From: a virus | Reading direction: 5' to 3' (one strand) | IMG/VR virus record: IMGVR_UViG_3300045738_001611 | Span: 1 to 33,530 of that record | Length of the DNA: 33,530 nucleotides | Shown: positions 15,999 through 24,304 of the stretch, piece by piece | How positions within the stretch are numbered: the first letter of the stretch is position 1 | Layout of the letters: every line of letters begins with the position of its first letter | Position numbers and translations under genes: made by a program | The notes under the pieces: model-generated | The model's database searches: none | Seen by the model: only the letters and a program-made list of their open reading frames with translations | Told to the model about the DNA's origin: nothing

Positions 15999-17591
15999 AT
16001 GGATTGTCCGATGAATGAATTTGATATCAACGACTTTGAAGACGAGAAGGTTTGGGATTTGATTTGTGATGGAAATACCAAGGGTGTTTTTCAACTAGAA
16101 TCTAGTCTAGGGAAGCACTGGGCTAAAGAAGTTAGACCAAGGAACATTAAAGAATTGGCGGCTCTTATTAGTCTTATTCGCCCCGGTTGCCTAAAAGCCA
16201 AAGACGCGAATGGCAATAGTATGACACAGGTTTACGCAGACCGAAAGGCCGGTAAGCCGAACAGCCCCGTAGAGTATCTTCATGAGTCGTTGAAGCCCAT
16301 TCTTAAGGAAACATACGGGGTGCTGGTATATCAAGAGCAATCCATGAAAATTGCTCAGGTACTCGCTGGATTCGATCTGAAGGAAGCTGACGCACTACGA
16401 AAGGCTATTGGCAAAAAGAAGGCCGACCTTATGGAGAATGTAAAAAAAGCCTTTCTAAAGGGCACCGTAAAACAAGGAACCATTACCATCGAGGTGGCAG
16501 AAGAGATTTTCTCTTGGATCGAAAAATCGAACCGATACGCTTTTAATAAATCTCACGCCGTATCATACGCTTTCAATGCGTACTGGTCGGCATACTGCAA
16601 GACATATAGACCGAAGAAGTTCTATGAAAAGTATCTCAACAGATCGGACAAAAAACCAAAGCCCGACATAGAGAAAAAACAATTAATTATGGACGCCAAG
16701 CGGTCAGACATCGAGGTGCTTCCTCCTCGGTTGCAGCATCTTTATACTAACTTTTACCGACACCCAGAGAAAGACATTATTTACTTTGGACTTAGACATG
16801 TCAAGAACGTTGGGATAAAAGAGTGTGACAAGTTAGAGGGGCTCAAGAACAGTGTAGATATTTCAAAATATAGCTGGATGGATTCCCTTGTTGGCATAAT
16901 TTACGAATTAAATCTTAACAAAAGGGCTGTTATAGCTTTAATTTCTGTCGGTGCTTTTAGCGGCAAAAATAACACCGTCAGCAGACAGCGGATGCTCTAT
17001 GAGTTTGATAGCTGGAAGCAACTGTCTGCCAGAGAACAAAAGTCTATTGCAGACAACCACAAAGGCAAAAACCCCGAATTACATGGGGAGAACTTGGCAG
17101 CTTGTATTGATCACATGGTTACCACCATCAAGGTTAATTCTCGAAGACTAACCACGGTGATAGACATTAAAAAGTCATTAGAAAACCCTTTTTATAATCT
17201 TGATGACAGGACTTTCACCATGGCAACAGATGAAGAGAAGTACATGAGTTGCTCATTAACCTGCGATAAAATTGATGGAATAGAGATAAATGTATCAACT
17301 TCTATGTGCAAAGACGTTGCAAATGGCACGATAACAGGTAAAGCTAATCTTGCAGTGCAAATTGTGTCTGTTAGAACCCATAAAACAAAGCGTGGAAAAA
17401 ACCCCGGCCAGCTCATGGCCTTTTTGTGTGTTGAAGATGGTAGCGGATCTGTTGATTCAATCACTGTATTTCCTGAATGTTACGAGGAACATAGGGATTT
17501 GCTGGTTGAGGGCAACACGGTGCTAATGTTAGGAGAAATATCTAAGAGGGATAAAACATCCCTTATTGTCAACCAAGTGTCACAAATTTGA
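15999..17591 (+). CDS. dnaE: DNA polymerase III alpha subunit (DnaE), C-terminal half
   Basis: This 530-residue protein continues the DnaE polymerase. It opens with DFEDEKVWDLICDGN and then GVFQLESS, matching the fingers region just after the third catalytic Asp of bacterial alpha. It goes on with LIRPGCLKAK, GVLVYQEQSM, LRKAIGKKK and FNKSHAVSYA, all family signatures. A helix-hairpin-helix-like region follows (IIYFGLRHVKNVGIKECDKL). An OB fold ends it (VRTHKTKRGKNPGQLMAFL). It contains none of the three catalytic Asp, so it can only work with the N-terminal half. The start is 15999 with GAGGGGG immediately before it; ATG 16011 gives better spacing and is a real alternative. SSB follows by nine bases. 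Confidence 0.9.
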   Translation: MDCPMNEFDINDFEDEKVWDLICDGNTKGVFQLESSLGKHWAKEVRPRNIKELAALISLIRPGCLKAKDANGNSMTQVYADRKAGKPNSPVEYLHESLKPILKETYGVLVYQEQSMKIAQVLAGFDLKEADALRKAIGKKKADLMENVKKAFLKGTVKQGTITIEVAEEIFSWIEKSNRYAFNKSHAVSYAFNAYWSAYCKTYRPKKFYEKYLNRSDKKPKPDIEKKQLIMDAKRSDIEVLPPRLQHLYTNFYRHPEKDIIYFGLRHVKNVGIKECDKLEGLKNSVDISKYSWMDSLVGIIYELNLNKRAVIALISVGAFSGKNNTVSRQRMLYEFDSWKQLSAREQKSIADNHKGKNPELHGENLAACIDHMVTTIKVNSRRLTTVIDIKKSLENPFYNLDDRTFTMATDEEKYMSCSLTCDKIDGIEINVSTSMCKDVANGTITGKANLAVQIVSVRTHKTKRGKNPGQLMAFLCVEDGSGSVDSITVFPECYEEHRDLLVEGNTVLMLGEISKRDKTSLIVNQVSQI

Positions 17592-17600
17592 AGGAAAAAA

Positions 17601-17903
17601 ATGAATAGATGCCATTTTTTAGGAAAGTTCACGGATGACCCAGAAGGGTTTCTTGAAAACGGTGTGTCGGTAATCCGATTTACTTTGGAAATCGAAGAAC
17701 ATAGAAAAGGAAGAGACGGGGATAAAATAAAATCTTTTACTTATCTAGAATTTGAAGCTTGGGACACCGCCGCAAAAGCTATAGCAAAGTATGCCCATGA
17801 TGGATGCATGATGGCTGTTGAGGCTATTGCACGAAACGACACAGAGTCGGAAGATCAAGATTATGTTATCTTTAGGGTAACAAGTTTTAAAATCCTGAAC
17901 TGA
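17601..17903 (+). CDS. ssb: single-stranded DNA-binding protein
   Basis: This 100-residue protein is a single OB fold of SSB type. It starts with MNRCHFLGKFTDDPE, which follows the pattern of bacterial SSB (MNxxxLxGxLxxDPE). The fold continues with VIRFTLEIEEHRKG, the strand SFTYLEFEAWDTAAKAIAKY with the typical aromatic residues, and MMAVEAIARND. The acidic C-terminal tip of bacterial SSB that recruits partners is missing; it ends in SFKILN. The strong site AAGGAAAAAA precedes the ATG. It closes the replication block and follows the polymerase, as expected for a replisome cluster. Confidence 0.87.
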   Translation: MNRCHFLGKFTDDPEGFLENGVSVIRFTLEIEEHRKGRDGDKIKSFTYLEFEAWDTAAKAIAKYAHDGCMMAVEAIARNDTESEDQDYVIFRVTSFKILN

Positions 17904-17911
17904 AAGACACC

Positions 17912-19579
17912 ATGAGAAAAAAGAAGATCTTATTCGTTTCAGAGGCCTCTTGGAAAGCTACTGGCTATTCTGTATACACCAAAGAGGTTTTGAGTAGACT
18001 GTCTCAAATTCAAAATCTAGAAGTTGCAGAGCTTGCTTGCTACGCCTGTTCCACAGACACGGAAATCCAAACCACCCCTTGGAAGGTTTATCCCAATAAA
18101 CCCCATCCCAACTCTCCAGAATTCCAAGAGTACAAAAGAACTCCCACTAGAGTTTTTGGCGAACAAACATTCAATGGTGTTCTCTTAGACTTTCAGCCAG
18201 ATGTTGTGATGGACATTCGGGACTGGTGGATGTTTGAATATCAACAACGCTCACCATTTCGAGACTTGTTTCACTGGGCGATTATGCCCACCGTTGACGC
18301 GGCTCCACAGAATCCACAGTGGATAAACACCTTTCAGTCAGCTGACTCGGTTTTGGCGTATTCGGAGTTTGGCAGAGATGTGATGCTAGAACAGTGCGAT
18401 AATCTCAACTTTGTAGACGTTGCATCTCCGGCCGCTAGTGAAGCCTTCTATCCCGTCACAGATAAGGTTGCCCACAAAGAGTCTATGGGGGTTAACGGCG
18501 ACTCTATTATAGTGGGCACTGTAATGAGAAACCAAAGAAGGAAGCTCTATCCCGACCTTTTCAAATCATTTCGCCAGCTTTTAGATGAAACCAAAAACCC
18601 TAATCTTTTTCTTCTCTGTCATCAATATTATCCGGACATCGGCTGGGAGACCCCTGCGTTGCTAGATCGTTTTGGATTGAGTAATCGAGCACTCTTTTCC
18701 TATAGGTGTGCGGACTGTGGAGTTCTTCAGGTGGACTTTTTTCAGGATTCCGTTGGTTATTGTGTACAATGTAAGAAATTTAAAAGACAAATGGTGGGAC
18801 TCGACAACCCCGTTACCGAAGATGAGCTAAACGCAATTTATAATTTATTTGATGTTTATGTACAATATGCCAACAGCGAGGGGTTTGGTATGCCTCAGCT
18901 AGAAGCTGCTTATGCCGGAGTGCCCGTTGTCTCTACATATTATTCTGCAATGGAATCTGTCATTGACAACATAGGGGGCGTCGGCATTAATCCTCTGGCG
19001 TATTCTATGGAATGTGAAACCGGTTGTTACAGAGCGATACCGAATAACGATAAGTTCGTAGAAGTTTTAAAAGAACTGTTAACGAGCTCGGAAACCACAG
19101 ACAACCACACCGCCGCACAAAAACTAAGAAACAGAGGCTTAGAGATATCAAAAAGAGCAAGAGCTCATTACAGCTGGGATAAAACCGCAGACATTTGGGC
19201 TAATCGCATTGCGTCGATTCCAATGAGAGACCCAAAAGAAACTTGGCTCTCTCCACCGCAAATACACGAGGCAGCCAAGCACGTTCCAGACAACATCAGA
19301 GACTTGGCCGATAAGGTGGACTTTATATTTACAGACATTCTGCACAAACCACAATGGATTGGCGGATATTTGTGGGCCAAGATTTTGCGGGACTGCACGT
19401 TTAAATACAGGGTTTTAAATAAGGATAGTGATTTTTACTTCAATGAATCACATCTACCGTCAATGGATCAGTACCAACCCTTCAGCTTTGAAAAAGCGTG
19501 CCAAGAAATGACATTCTTTAGAAACCAAATTAACGAATGGGAAACGCTGAGAGGAAATTTAAGTGGACAACCAGCCTAA
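17912..19579 (+). CDS. GT-B glycosyltransferase (GT4-like) with inserted zinc ribbon
   Basis: This is a 555-residue glycosyltransferase. The N-terminal Rossmann half starts ILFVSEASWKATGYSVYT and contains acceptor-binding loops. The C-terminal half shows the GT4 E-x7-E motif in SEGFGMPQLE (Glu323 and Glu331) with AAYAGVPVVS after it. Between them is a zinc ribbon, C266-x2-C269 and C284-x2-C287, placed where GT-B enzymes normally have the donor-side strand. About 130 further residues follow the donor domain (PQIHEAAKHV onward). This is longer than most single-domain GT4 enzymes. It opens the glycan island. Sugar and linkage are unknown. Confidence 0.85.
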   Translation: MRKKKILFVSEASWKATGYSVYTKEVLSRLSQIQNLEVAELACYACSTDTEIQTTPWKVYPNKPHPNSPEFQEYKRTPTRVFGEQTFNGVLLDFQPDVVMDIRDWWMFEYQQRSPFRDLFHWAIMPTVDAAPQNPQWINTFQSADSVLAYSEFGRDVMLEQCDNLNFVDVASPAASEAFYPVTDKVAHKESMGVNGDSIIVGTVMRNQRRKLYPDLFKSFRQLLDETKNPNLFLLCHQYYPDIGWETPALLDRFGLSNRALFSYRCADCGVLQVDFFQDSVGYCVQCKKFKRQMVGLDNPVTEDELNAIYNLFDVYVQYANSEGFGMPQLEAAYAGVPVVSTYYSAMESVIDNIGGVGINPLAYSMECETGCYRAIPNNDKFVEVLKELLTSSETTDNHTAAQKLRNRGLEISKRARAHYSWDKTADIWANRIASIPMRDPKETWLSPPQIHEAAKHVPDNIRDLADKVDFIFTDILHKPQWIGGYLWAKILRDCTFKYRVLNKDSDFYFNESHLPSMDQYQPFSFEKACQEMTFFRNQINEWETLRGNLSGQPA

Positions 19580-20210
19580 AGAACTATATGGAGTGGGACA
19601 ATTTGGTCAAGACTGTTTTGTAGACAAAATACTAGATATGGACGGAGGATTTTTTCTCGACATAGGGGCTGGTATTAGCCACCAGAGTGTAGACAGCGTG
19701 GGGATTTATTCGATGAGCAACACGTACTGGCTAGAGAGCGAGAGGAAGTGGACGGGAATAGGAATAGACTATGATGAGGCGTATATCAATGCCGCAAAGC
19801 AAGTCAGACCATGCAAGCTGCTATGCGTTGACCTAATGGAAAATAATATAAACGAGATACTAGAGCAGAATAACTGCCCCGAAAACATAGACTATTTGTC
19901 TTTTGATGTGGACGACGCCCAGAGTAAGGTTTTTAGCGAACTCGATTTTTCAAAATACCAATTTAGAGTGATCACATATGAACACAATTTATTTAGGGGA
20001 AACCCCGAAGAACAAAAAGTGTCTAGAGCTACATTTAAAGCACTGGGATACAAATTGTTATTTGGCAACGTGGGATACATGGCTGAAAATGGCGTCTGGA
20101 CACAAGAGGCCGTAGAAGACTGGTACGTGGATGCCGAGATTTTCCAGAAACATGGACACTTAGCCGAAGATAACTTGTATCCCGTAGAAGCCCTATCAAA
20201 GTTAGAGTAA
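19563..20210 (+). CDS. FkbM-like methyltransferase
   Basis: This is a 215-residue class I methyltransferase of FkbM type. The SAM-binding strand GGFFLDIGAGISHQSV is at about 28-43. The acidic second-strand residue follows in IGIDYDEAYI, and the FkbM hallmark appears as IDYLSFDVDDAQSKVF with YQFRVITYEHN. The family usually has D-x-E-G in this place; here 'DVDDAQ' is a variant. It starts with GTG, 17 bases before the preceding stop, so coupled translation is likely. FkbM enzymes O-methylate sugars or carbamoylated and polyketide hydroxyls. A sugar is likely here from context. Confidence 0.8.
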   Translation: MDNQPKELYGVGQFGQDCFVDKILDMDGGFFLDIGAGISHQSVDSVGIYSMSNTYWLESERKWTGIGIDYDEAYINAAKQVRPCKLLCVDLMENNINEILEQNNCPENIDYLSFDVDDAQSKVFSELDFSKYQFRVITYEHNLFRGNPEEQKVSRATFKALGYKLLFGNVGYMAENGVWTQEAVEDWYVDAEIFQKHGHLAEDNLYPVEALSKLE

Positions 20211-20213
20211 ATT

Positions 20214-21308
20214 ATGAAAGTGTTGTACATAGGAAATTATCGAGATGGCACTGGCTGGGCGAACGCTTGTGCTGGAAACATCTTAGCACTTGATGCGGCG
20301 GGTATTGATGTGGTTCCCAGAGCCATTAGCTTTGAGACCCAAGACAAAGGCTATCCTGATAGAGTAAGGGAGCTGGAACAACGGCATAAAAACCGGAGCA
20401 GTAACTGTGACTGTGATATTGTCATTCAGCACACACTGCCCCATCTTTACTGCTATGATGCCAGTTATAAAAACATCGGATTTTGCGACACGGAATCGCA
20501 CGACTTTTCCACGACGGGGTGGCAATACTCAATAAATATGATGGACGAACTGTGGGTACCGAGCCAACAAAACGTAGAAGCGGCTAAACGTAGTGGTGTT
20601 ACTATTCCTATTAAGATGGTTCCACACTCTATAGATATTGCTCGGTATCAAGACACGGGGGGCGAGAAAATAAAACAAATGGAAGGGTGTTTTACTTTTG
20701 GTTTTGTGGGAGAGTTTATTGAAAGAAAAAACATTAAAGCCCTGATTCAGGCTTTTCATATTGAATTTGGGACAAGAGAGCCGGTCAATATGTTTATTAA
20801 AACCTCTAAGGTTCCACTGGAAACAATACAGGGCTACTGTACACAAGTTAAAAAAGGTCTGAAAATAAGAAGGGACTACAAAGAAGAAATAGTAGTAACA
20901 GGAATAATGCCTAAACAGGACTATATTTCAGTCCTGAGTCAAGTAAACTGTTTTGTGATGCCTAGCCGAGGCGAGGCGTTTTGTATTCCAGCTTTAGAAG
21001 CAATGGCACTTGGTGTCCCCGCTATCTATACCGAAGGTATCGGAATGGACTTCTGTGTCGGTCAACCAATTGAATCTAGGCTAACCCCGTGTTTCGGGGC
21101 GGTAGATACTCTCTTAGACCTCGACACGGCGGCCACATCTTGGTCAGAAATAGATGTTTTAAAATTGTCAAAAGCCATGCGAGAGGCATATAATCAATAT
21201 GGTACAGAAGAAGAAAAAACCTTAAAAGAAGCATGTCTCTTCCGAGCAGAGATTTTTGACCACAAACCCATTGGACAAAGAATGAAGGAGTTACTGAGTG
21301 ACAGCTAA
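20214..21308 (+). CDS. GT-B glycosyltransferase, GT4-like
   Basis: This 364-residue enzyme has the GT4 double Rossmann layout. The first half opens with KVLYIGNYRDGTGWANA and contains NIGFCDTESHDFS and DELWVPSQQNVEA, the acceptor side. The second half starts at FGFVGEFIERKNIKALI and contains the donor-binding segment with E-x7-E (Glu254 and Glu262 in RGEAFCIPALE, then AMALGVPAI). No signal or membrane helix is seen. It follows the FkbM gene after three bases and overlaps the next glycosyltransferase by 11. The 'EAFCIP' with a Cys replaces the more usual 'EGFG(L/M)P'. Confidence 0.85.
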   Translation: MKVLYIGNYRDGTGWANACAGNILALDAAGIDVVPRAISFETQDKGYPDRVRELEQRHKNRSSNCDCDIVIQHTLPHLYCYDASYKNIGFCDTESHDFSTTGWQYSINMMDELWVPSQQNVEAAKRSGVTIPIKMVPHSIDIARYQDTGGEKIKQMEGCFTFGFVGEFIERKNIKALIQAFHIEFGTREPVNMFIKTSKVPLETIQGYCTQVKKGLKIRRDYKEEIVVTGIMPKQDYISVLSQVNCFVMPSRGEAFCIPALEAMALGVPAIYTEGIGMDFCVGQPIESRLTPCFGAVDTLLDLDTAATSWSEIDVLKLSKAMREAYNQYGTEEEKTLKEACLFRAEIFDHKPIGQRMKELLSDS

Positions 21309-22377
21309 CGCGACCAGAAGATCCATCAGATCTTTAATGAGAAAAGTCAAACAGGGAGACAAGTTGAATATTTTAGTCTTCCCTACTCACGAAAGATACG
21401 AACATAATTTGTGTCAAACGGGACACAATTTTTACTCTCTTAATATTGGCAAGGGGTGGGAGCGAGCCTATTCTGAGGTTCCAGAAAATTATCATCTGAT
21501 TGATTCAATACCGGAATACGTTGATTTCGACTTGATCTTGGGTCACACGAGTTGCGAGAGATTAGAAATTGCACACGACCTGATATCTGAGACACAAAAG
21601 TCTCCGGTAAATAAACTGTCGATTCCAGTTCTTCGGCACTCTCACGTGCTGCCAGACGTTCGATTTGATACAGAGCAACAAATACAACAATACCAATCCA
21701 TACCAGTAGATCGCACTTCTTTTATCTCTAATTTTAACAGAAACGCGTGGGGCTTCGACGAAAGCAATTCTAGTGTTATCGAGCACGGTATCGACACGGA
21801 CTTTTGGAAGCCTAGTTCACTAGAGCACGAGGAGCTACTACCCAAGACAAACGACGTCTGTTTATCTGTTGTAAATGATTGGCCTAACAGGGACTGGTGC
21901 TGCGGTTTTGATCTTTGGAGACAAACCACGCAAGGTCTGCCCGTAAAGGTGTTAGGACACAGCCCAGGGTTATCTGAAGCGGCGGAGTCGGTTGAACATT
22001 TACGAGAGGAGTACAGATCATCTCGCTTGTTTTACAACACGTCGTTACATTCTCCTGTTCCTACCGTACTTATGGAGGCTATGGCCTGCGGGTGTGCTAT
22101 CGTATCGACTGCTACTTGTATGATTCCCGAAATAATCGAACACGGTAAAAATGGGCTAATTTCCAATGACCCCAATGAATTGCGGGGTTTTTTGGAAATG
22201 TTGCTAAAGGACAAAGACTTAGCAAACAAGTTGGGGCAAGAAGCCAGAAAAACAATTTGTGAAAAATACAACCTACAGTCCTTCGTGGATAACTGGAACA
22301 ATCTTTTTTATGATACAATCGAAAACTATACGGACGTAATGGAGGTCTCCAATGAGAATATATCTCAGTCAATCTGA
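21298..22377 (+). CDS. GT-B glycosyltransferase, GT4-like, divergent
   Basis: This is a 359-residue protein starting with GTG inside the preceding gene. It has two Rossmann-like halves: LNILVFPTHERYEHNLC, then the acceptor loop 'ILGHTSCERL'. The C-terminal half includes the nucleotide-binding part SPVPTVLMEAMACGCAIVS and IIEHGKNGLISNDP. The first Glu of the usual E-x7-E motif is replaced (SPVPTVLME), so only the second is present. This is common in some family branches but leaves the mechanism open. The following gene overlaps by 26 bases, with a strong GGAGG site inside this gene. Substrates unknown. Confidence 0.78.
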   Translation: MTANATRRSIRSLMRKVKQGDKLNILVFPTHERYEHNLCQTGHNFYSLNIGKGWERAYSEVPENYHLIDSIPEYVDFDLILGHTSCERLEIAHDLISETQKSPVNKLSIPVLRHSHVLPDVRFDTEQQIQQYQSIPVDRTSFISNFNRNAWGFDESNSSVIEHGIDTDFWKPSSLEHEELLPKTNDVCLSVVNDWPNRDWCCGFDLWRQTTQGLPVKVLGHSPGLSEAAESVEHLREEYRSSRLFYNTSLHSPVPTVLMEAMACGCAIVSTATCMIPEIIEHGKNGLISNDPNELRGFLEMLLKDKDLANKLGQEARKTICEKYNLQSFVDNWNNLFYDTIENYTDVMEVSNENISQSI

Positions 22378-22774
22378 GCCCGAAGACGGCTCCCTTGAGC
22401 ACTTTACAAACGTGGCAACCTTTTCTAGGGGGGTAATGGATAGTGAGGCCACTAGCATTGTGTGCGACAGATTCTTATCTTCATTCGCTTATAACAAAGT
22501 CGAAGCGGTATTAGATTTAGTGCTACAAAAAATGAGAATCGGGTGCGAGCTGACAATCATGGAGCCGGATTTTTATTTGATATCCAAACATATTTTTCAG
22601 GATCGCGTTGAGGAAAAATTAATCAACGACATCGTATTTAAATATGGTAACCTAAAATCCATTCTTACTATGGAAACTATAGAAAAATGGGTTTGCCCCA
22701 GATTAGAGATTGTTTCCAAGCACTTCGATGAGAAGTTTTGCATGGCTATCATAAAAACAAGGAGAAGCGAATGA
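22352..22774 (+). CDS. methyltransferase-like remnant lacking the SAM-binding motif
   Basis: This is a 140-residue protein. Its core, DRFLSSFAYNKVEAVLDLVL then MRIGCELTIMEPDFY, lines up by eye with the latter half of small class I methyltransferases, where 'ASHVLEHFP..EVxxVLxEWxRVLKPGGxLxIxVPDF' is usual. The N-terminal GxGxG strand (motif I) and the acidic second-strand residue are absent, and the His of the 'HVLEH' phrase is also changed. An active SAM enzyme is therefore doubtful. It may be a binding or partner protein. The frame and the strong GGAGGTCTCCA ribosome site argue that it is expressed and not a pseudogene. Confidence 0.6.
   Translation: MRIYLSQSEPEDGSLEHFTNVATFSRGVMDSEATSIVCDRFLSSFAYNKVEAVLDLVLQKMRIGCELTIMEPDFYLISKHIFQDRVEEKLINDIVFKYGNLKSILTMETIEKWVCPRLEIVSKHFDEKFCMAIIKTRRSE
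22353..22374 (+). other. coupled translation: overlap of GT4 and methyltransferase-like genes
   Basis: This is the overlap between the glycosyltransferase ending at 22377 and the gene starting at 22352. The GGAGGTCTCC immediately before 22352 lies in the last codons of the upstream gene and is one of the strongest ribosome sites in the window. It decides the downstream start and shows that the small methyltransferase-like protein is actively translated. Confidence 0.6.
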
Positions 22775-23586
22775 CAAAAGTACAAACCAACTGTGAAGGA
22801 TGTGTCTTCACAGAAGAAAAAAAACACCATCTGGGCACAAAAAAAGGTACTCAGATCGGGTGCTCTCTCGAACGACACAACTTGCTCGAAGTAGAAAAGC
22901 TTGATGACAAAGGTAATTTTATATTAAAAAGATTCTGTAACACATATCGTCCCGAAGAGTGGATTCAGGACTTAGATTTCGACGACGCCCTAAACCCCGA
23001 AGAAACCGTTCTTCAAGAGGTGTTTCCCCGTATAGGATTTTTTATTCGTCTTGACACCGATGACCCCACAGCTATCGAAGACTTGGATATAACGCTCACA
23101 AGTATTACGCAACTCACAGGAGAAGACGCTGCCTATGTGGCGGTGGTTACTGATAAAGTGGAGTATAACGTCGGTATCTGGGAATCCTGTGTAAAACATT
23201 TTGCTGAAACCAACACTAAATATCATGTTGTCCAAGCACTCAAGCTGGAATCCGAAGAAGACGTATTAGAAGAGGCGTTTTTACACGCACAAAATGGCTG
23301 GGTTTATTCCACCTCCGCTGGAGAGTTGGTGCCTAGCGACATTCTCGATAAGCTGCATGAACTACTCAATATAAAACTGGAACAGTTGGTTATGGTTGAG
23401 CCCTATAGTGGTCTCAATGGTTTGATGTTTCCGGCGTTTCTTTTTAAGTTTTTAAAGGGAAACAAGGCCAAGTTGTTCCAAGACCAAACTGTCTCCTCGG
23501 GTACTTTTATAGAAAAAATAAAGAACGCCCAAAAACAGGATCAGACGAGCGGTGTTTTAACTTGGGAGGAATTTAATGCTTCCTAA
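22771..23586 (+). CDS. Cys-rich N-terminus joined to a GT-A-like region; function unassigned
   Basis: This is a 271-residue protein with ATG 22771, preceded by AAGGAGAAGCGA and sharing ATGA with the preceding stop. An upstream ATG at 22738 in frame has no such site. The first 60 residues carry four cysteines (C8-x2-C11, C31, C56) with basic residues, suggestive of a metal site; 'FCNTYRPEEW' closes the unit. The rest is alpha/beta. IGFFIRLDTDDPTAIEDL resembles the first strand and loop of GT-A sugar transferases. I cannot find a clear D-x-D. It sits between a methyltransferase-like gene and a GT2 gene, so a glycan role is likely, but the reaction is unknown. Confidence 0.6.
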   Translation: MTKVQTNCEGCVFTEEKKHHLGTKKGTQIGCSLERHNLLEVEKLDDKGNFILKRFCNTYRPEEWIQDLDFDDALNPEETVLQEVFPRIGFFIRLDTDDPTAIEDLDITLTSITQLTGEDAAYVAVVTDKVEYNVGIWESCVKHFAETNTKYHVVQALKLESEEDVLEEAFLHAQNGWVYSTSAGELVPSDILDKLHELLNIKLEQLVMVEPYSGLNGLMFPAFLFKFLKGNKAKLFQDQTVSSGTFIEKIKNAQKQDQTSGVLTWEEFNAS

Positions 23587-24304
23587 TATTGCGATTATTT
23601 GTGCCAACTATAACTACGGACACTTTGTTATTGACGGCATCAAGAGTATTGACAAACAAACCTACAAGGGTCCAATTAAAATCTTCGTTGTTGACGACGG
23701 ATCGTCGGACGATTCTTGGGAAAAACTTTTAAACTATAAAGAGAGCCAAGAGAACCCTGAGAAATACTGTTTCATGAAAATCAAAAACTCAGGAGCGAGC
23801 GTTGCAAGAAACGTCGCCATCGCCGCGGCGTGGGATTGGGCTGATATCTTTGGCATTCTCGATGCTGATGACTCGTATTTTCCAGAAAAGGTTGAAAAGC
23901 TGGTGTCCAAGCTTGTCGAACACGAAGAAATCGGAGTGGCGTATGCTGATTACGAAAATGTGTCTCCTAGTTTTACAAAAAGAGAATTCAAAGTCTCATA
24001 TGATAAAGCAACCCTCATGCAAAGATGTATCGTGCATAGCAACTCGTTAATAAAAAAAGAATACCTCGAACAAGTCAAGCTCCCCAATGGTGAGTTTTTT
24101 GATAGTAGATTACATGGACCAGCGAGCGAGGGGTTCATCGGATGCACAGAAGACTACGACCTTTGGTTGAGATTGTCCAACGTTTGCGTTATGACACATG
24201 TGCCGGAGTGTTTAGGTGTAGCCAATCAGCATGAGAACAATCAGTCTAAAAAAATGACTCCCGAAATTTTTCACCGACAAGCCGAAATTCTGGGGTCTAG
24301 ATAA
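23576..24304 (+). CDS. GT2-family glycosyltransferase (GT-A)
   Basis: This 242-residue GT2 enzyme starts just inside the previous gene after GGAGGAATTTA. The first strand IAIICANYNYG, the helix IKSIDKQTY, and VVDDGSSDDSW with Asp40-Asp41 bind the nucleotide. The metal-binding segment DADDSYFPEK has D96-x-D98-D99. A later EDYDLWLRLS is the typical catalytic ED phrase of GT2. No membrane helix is present, so it acts in the cytoplasm or at the membrane surface. Donor is unknown. The final TAA shares a base with the next ATG. Confidence 0.88.
   Translation: MLPNIAIICANYNYGHFVIDGIKSIDKQTYKGPIKIFVVDDGSSDDSWEKLLNYKESQENPEKYCFMKIKNSGASVARNVAIAAAWDWADIFGILDADDSYFPEKVEKLVSKLVEHEEIGVAYADYENVSPSFTKREFKVSYDKATLMQRCIVHSNSLIKKEYLEQVKLPNGEFFDSRLHGPASEGFIGCTEDYDLWLRLSNVCVMTHVPECLGVANQHENNQSKKMTPEIFHRQAEILGSR

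Noticed and set aside
15063-16020. Intein or group I intron as the cause of the split polymerase
   Set aside because: Neither protein end carries intein blocks, and the gap is fully occupied by two good open frames, with no room for an intron core.
21085-21099. CCCCG/CGGGG hairpin resembling a terminator stem
   Set aside because: It lies inside a glycosyltransferase gene, is only five base pairs long and is not followed by a T run.
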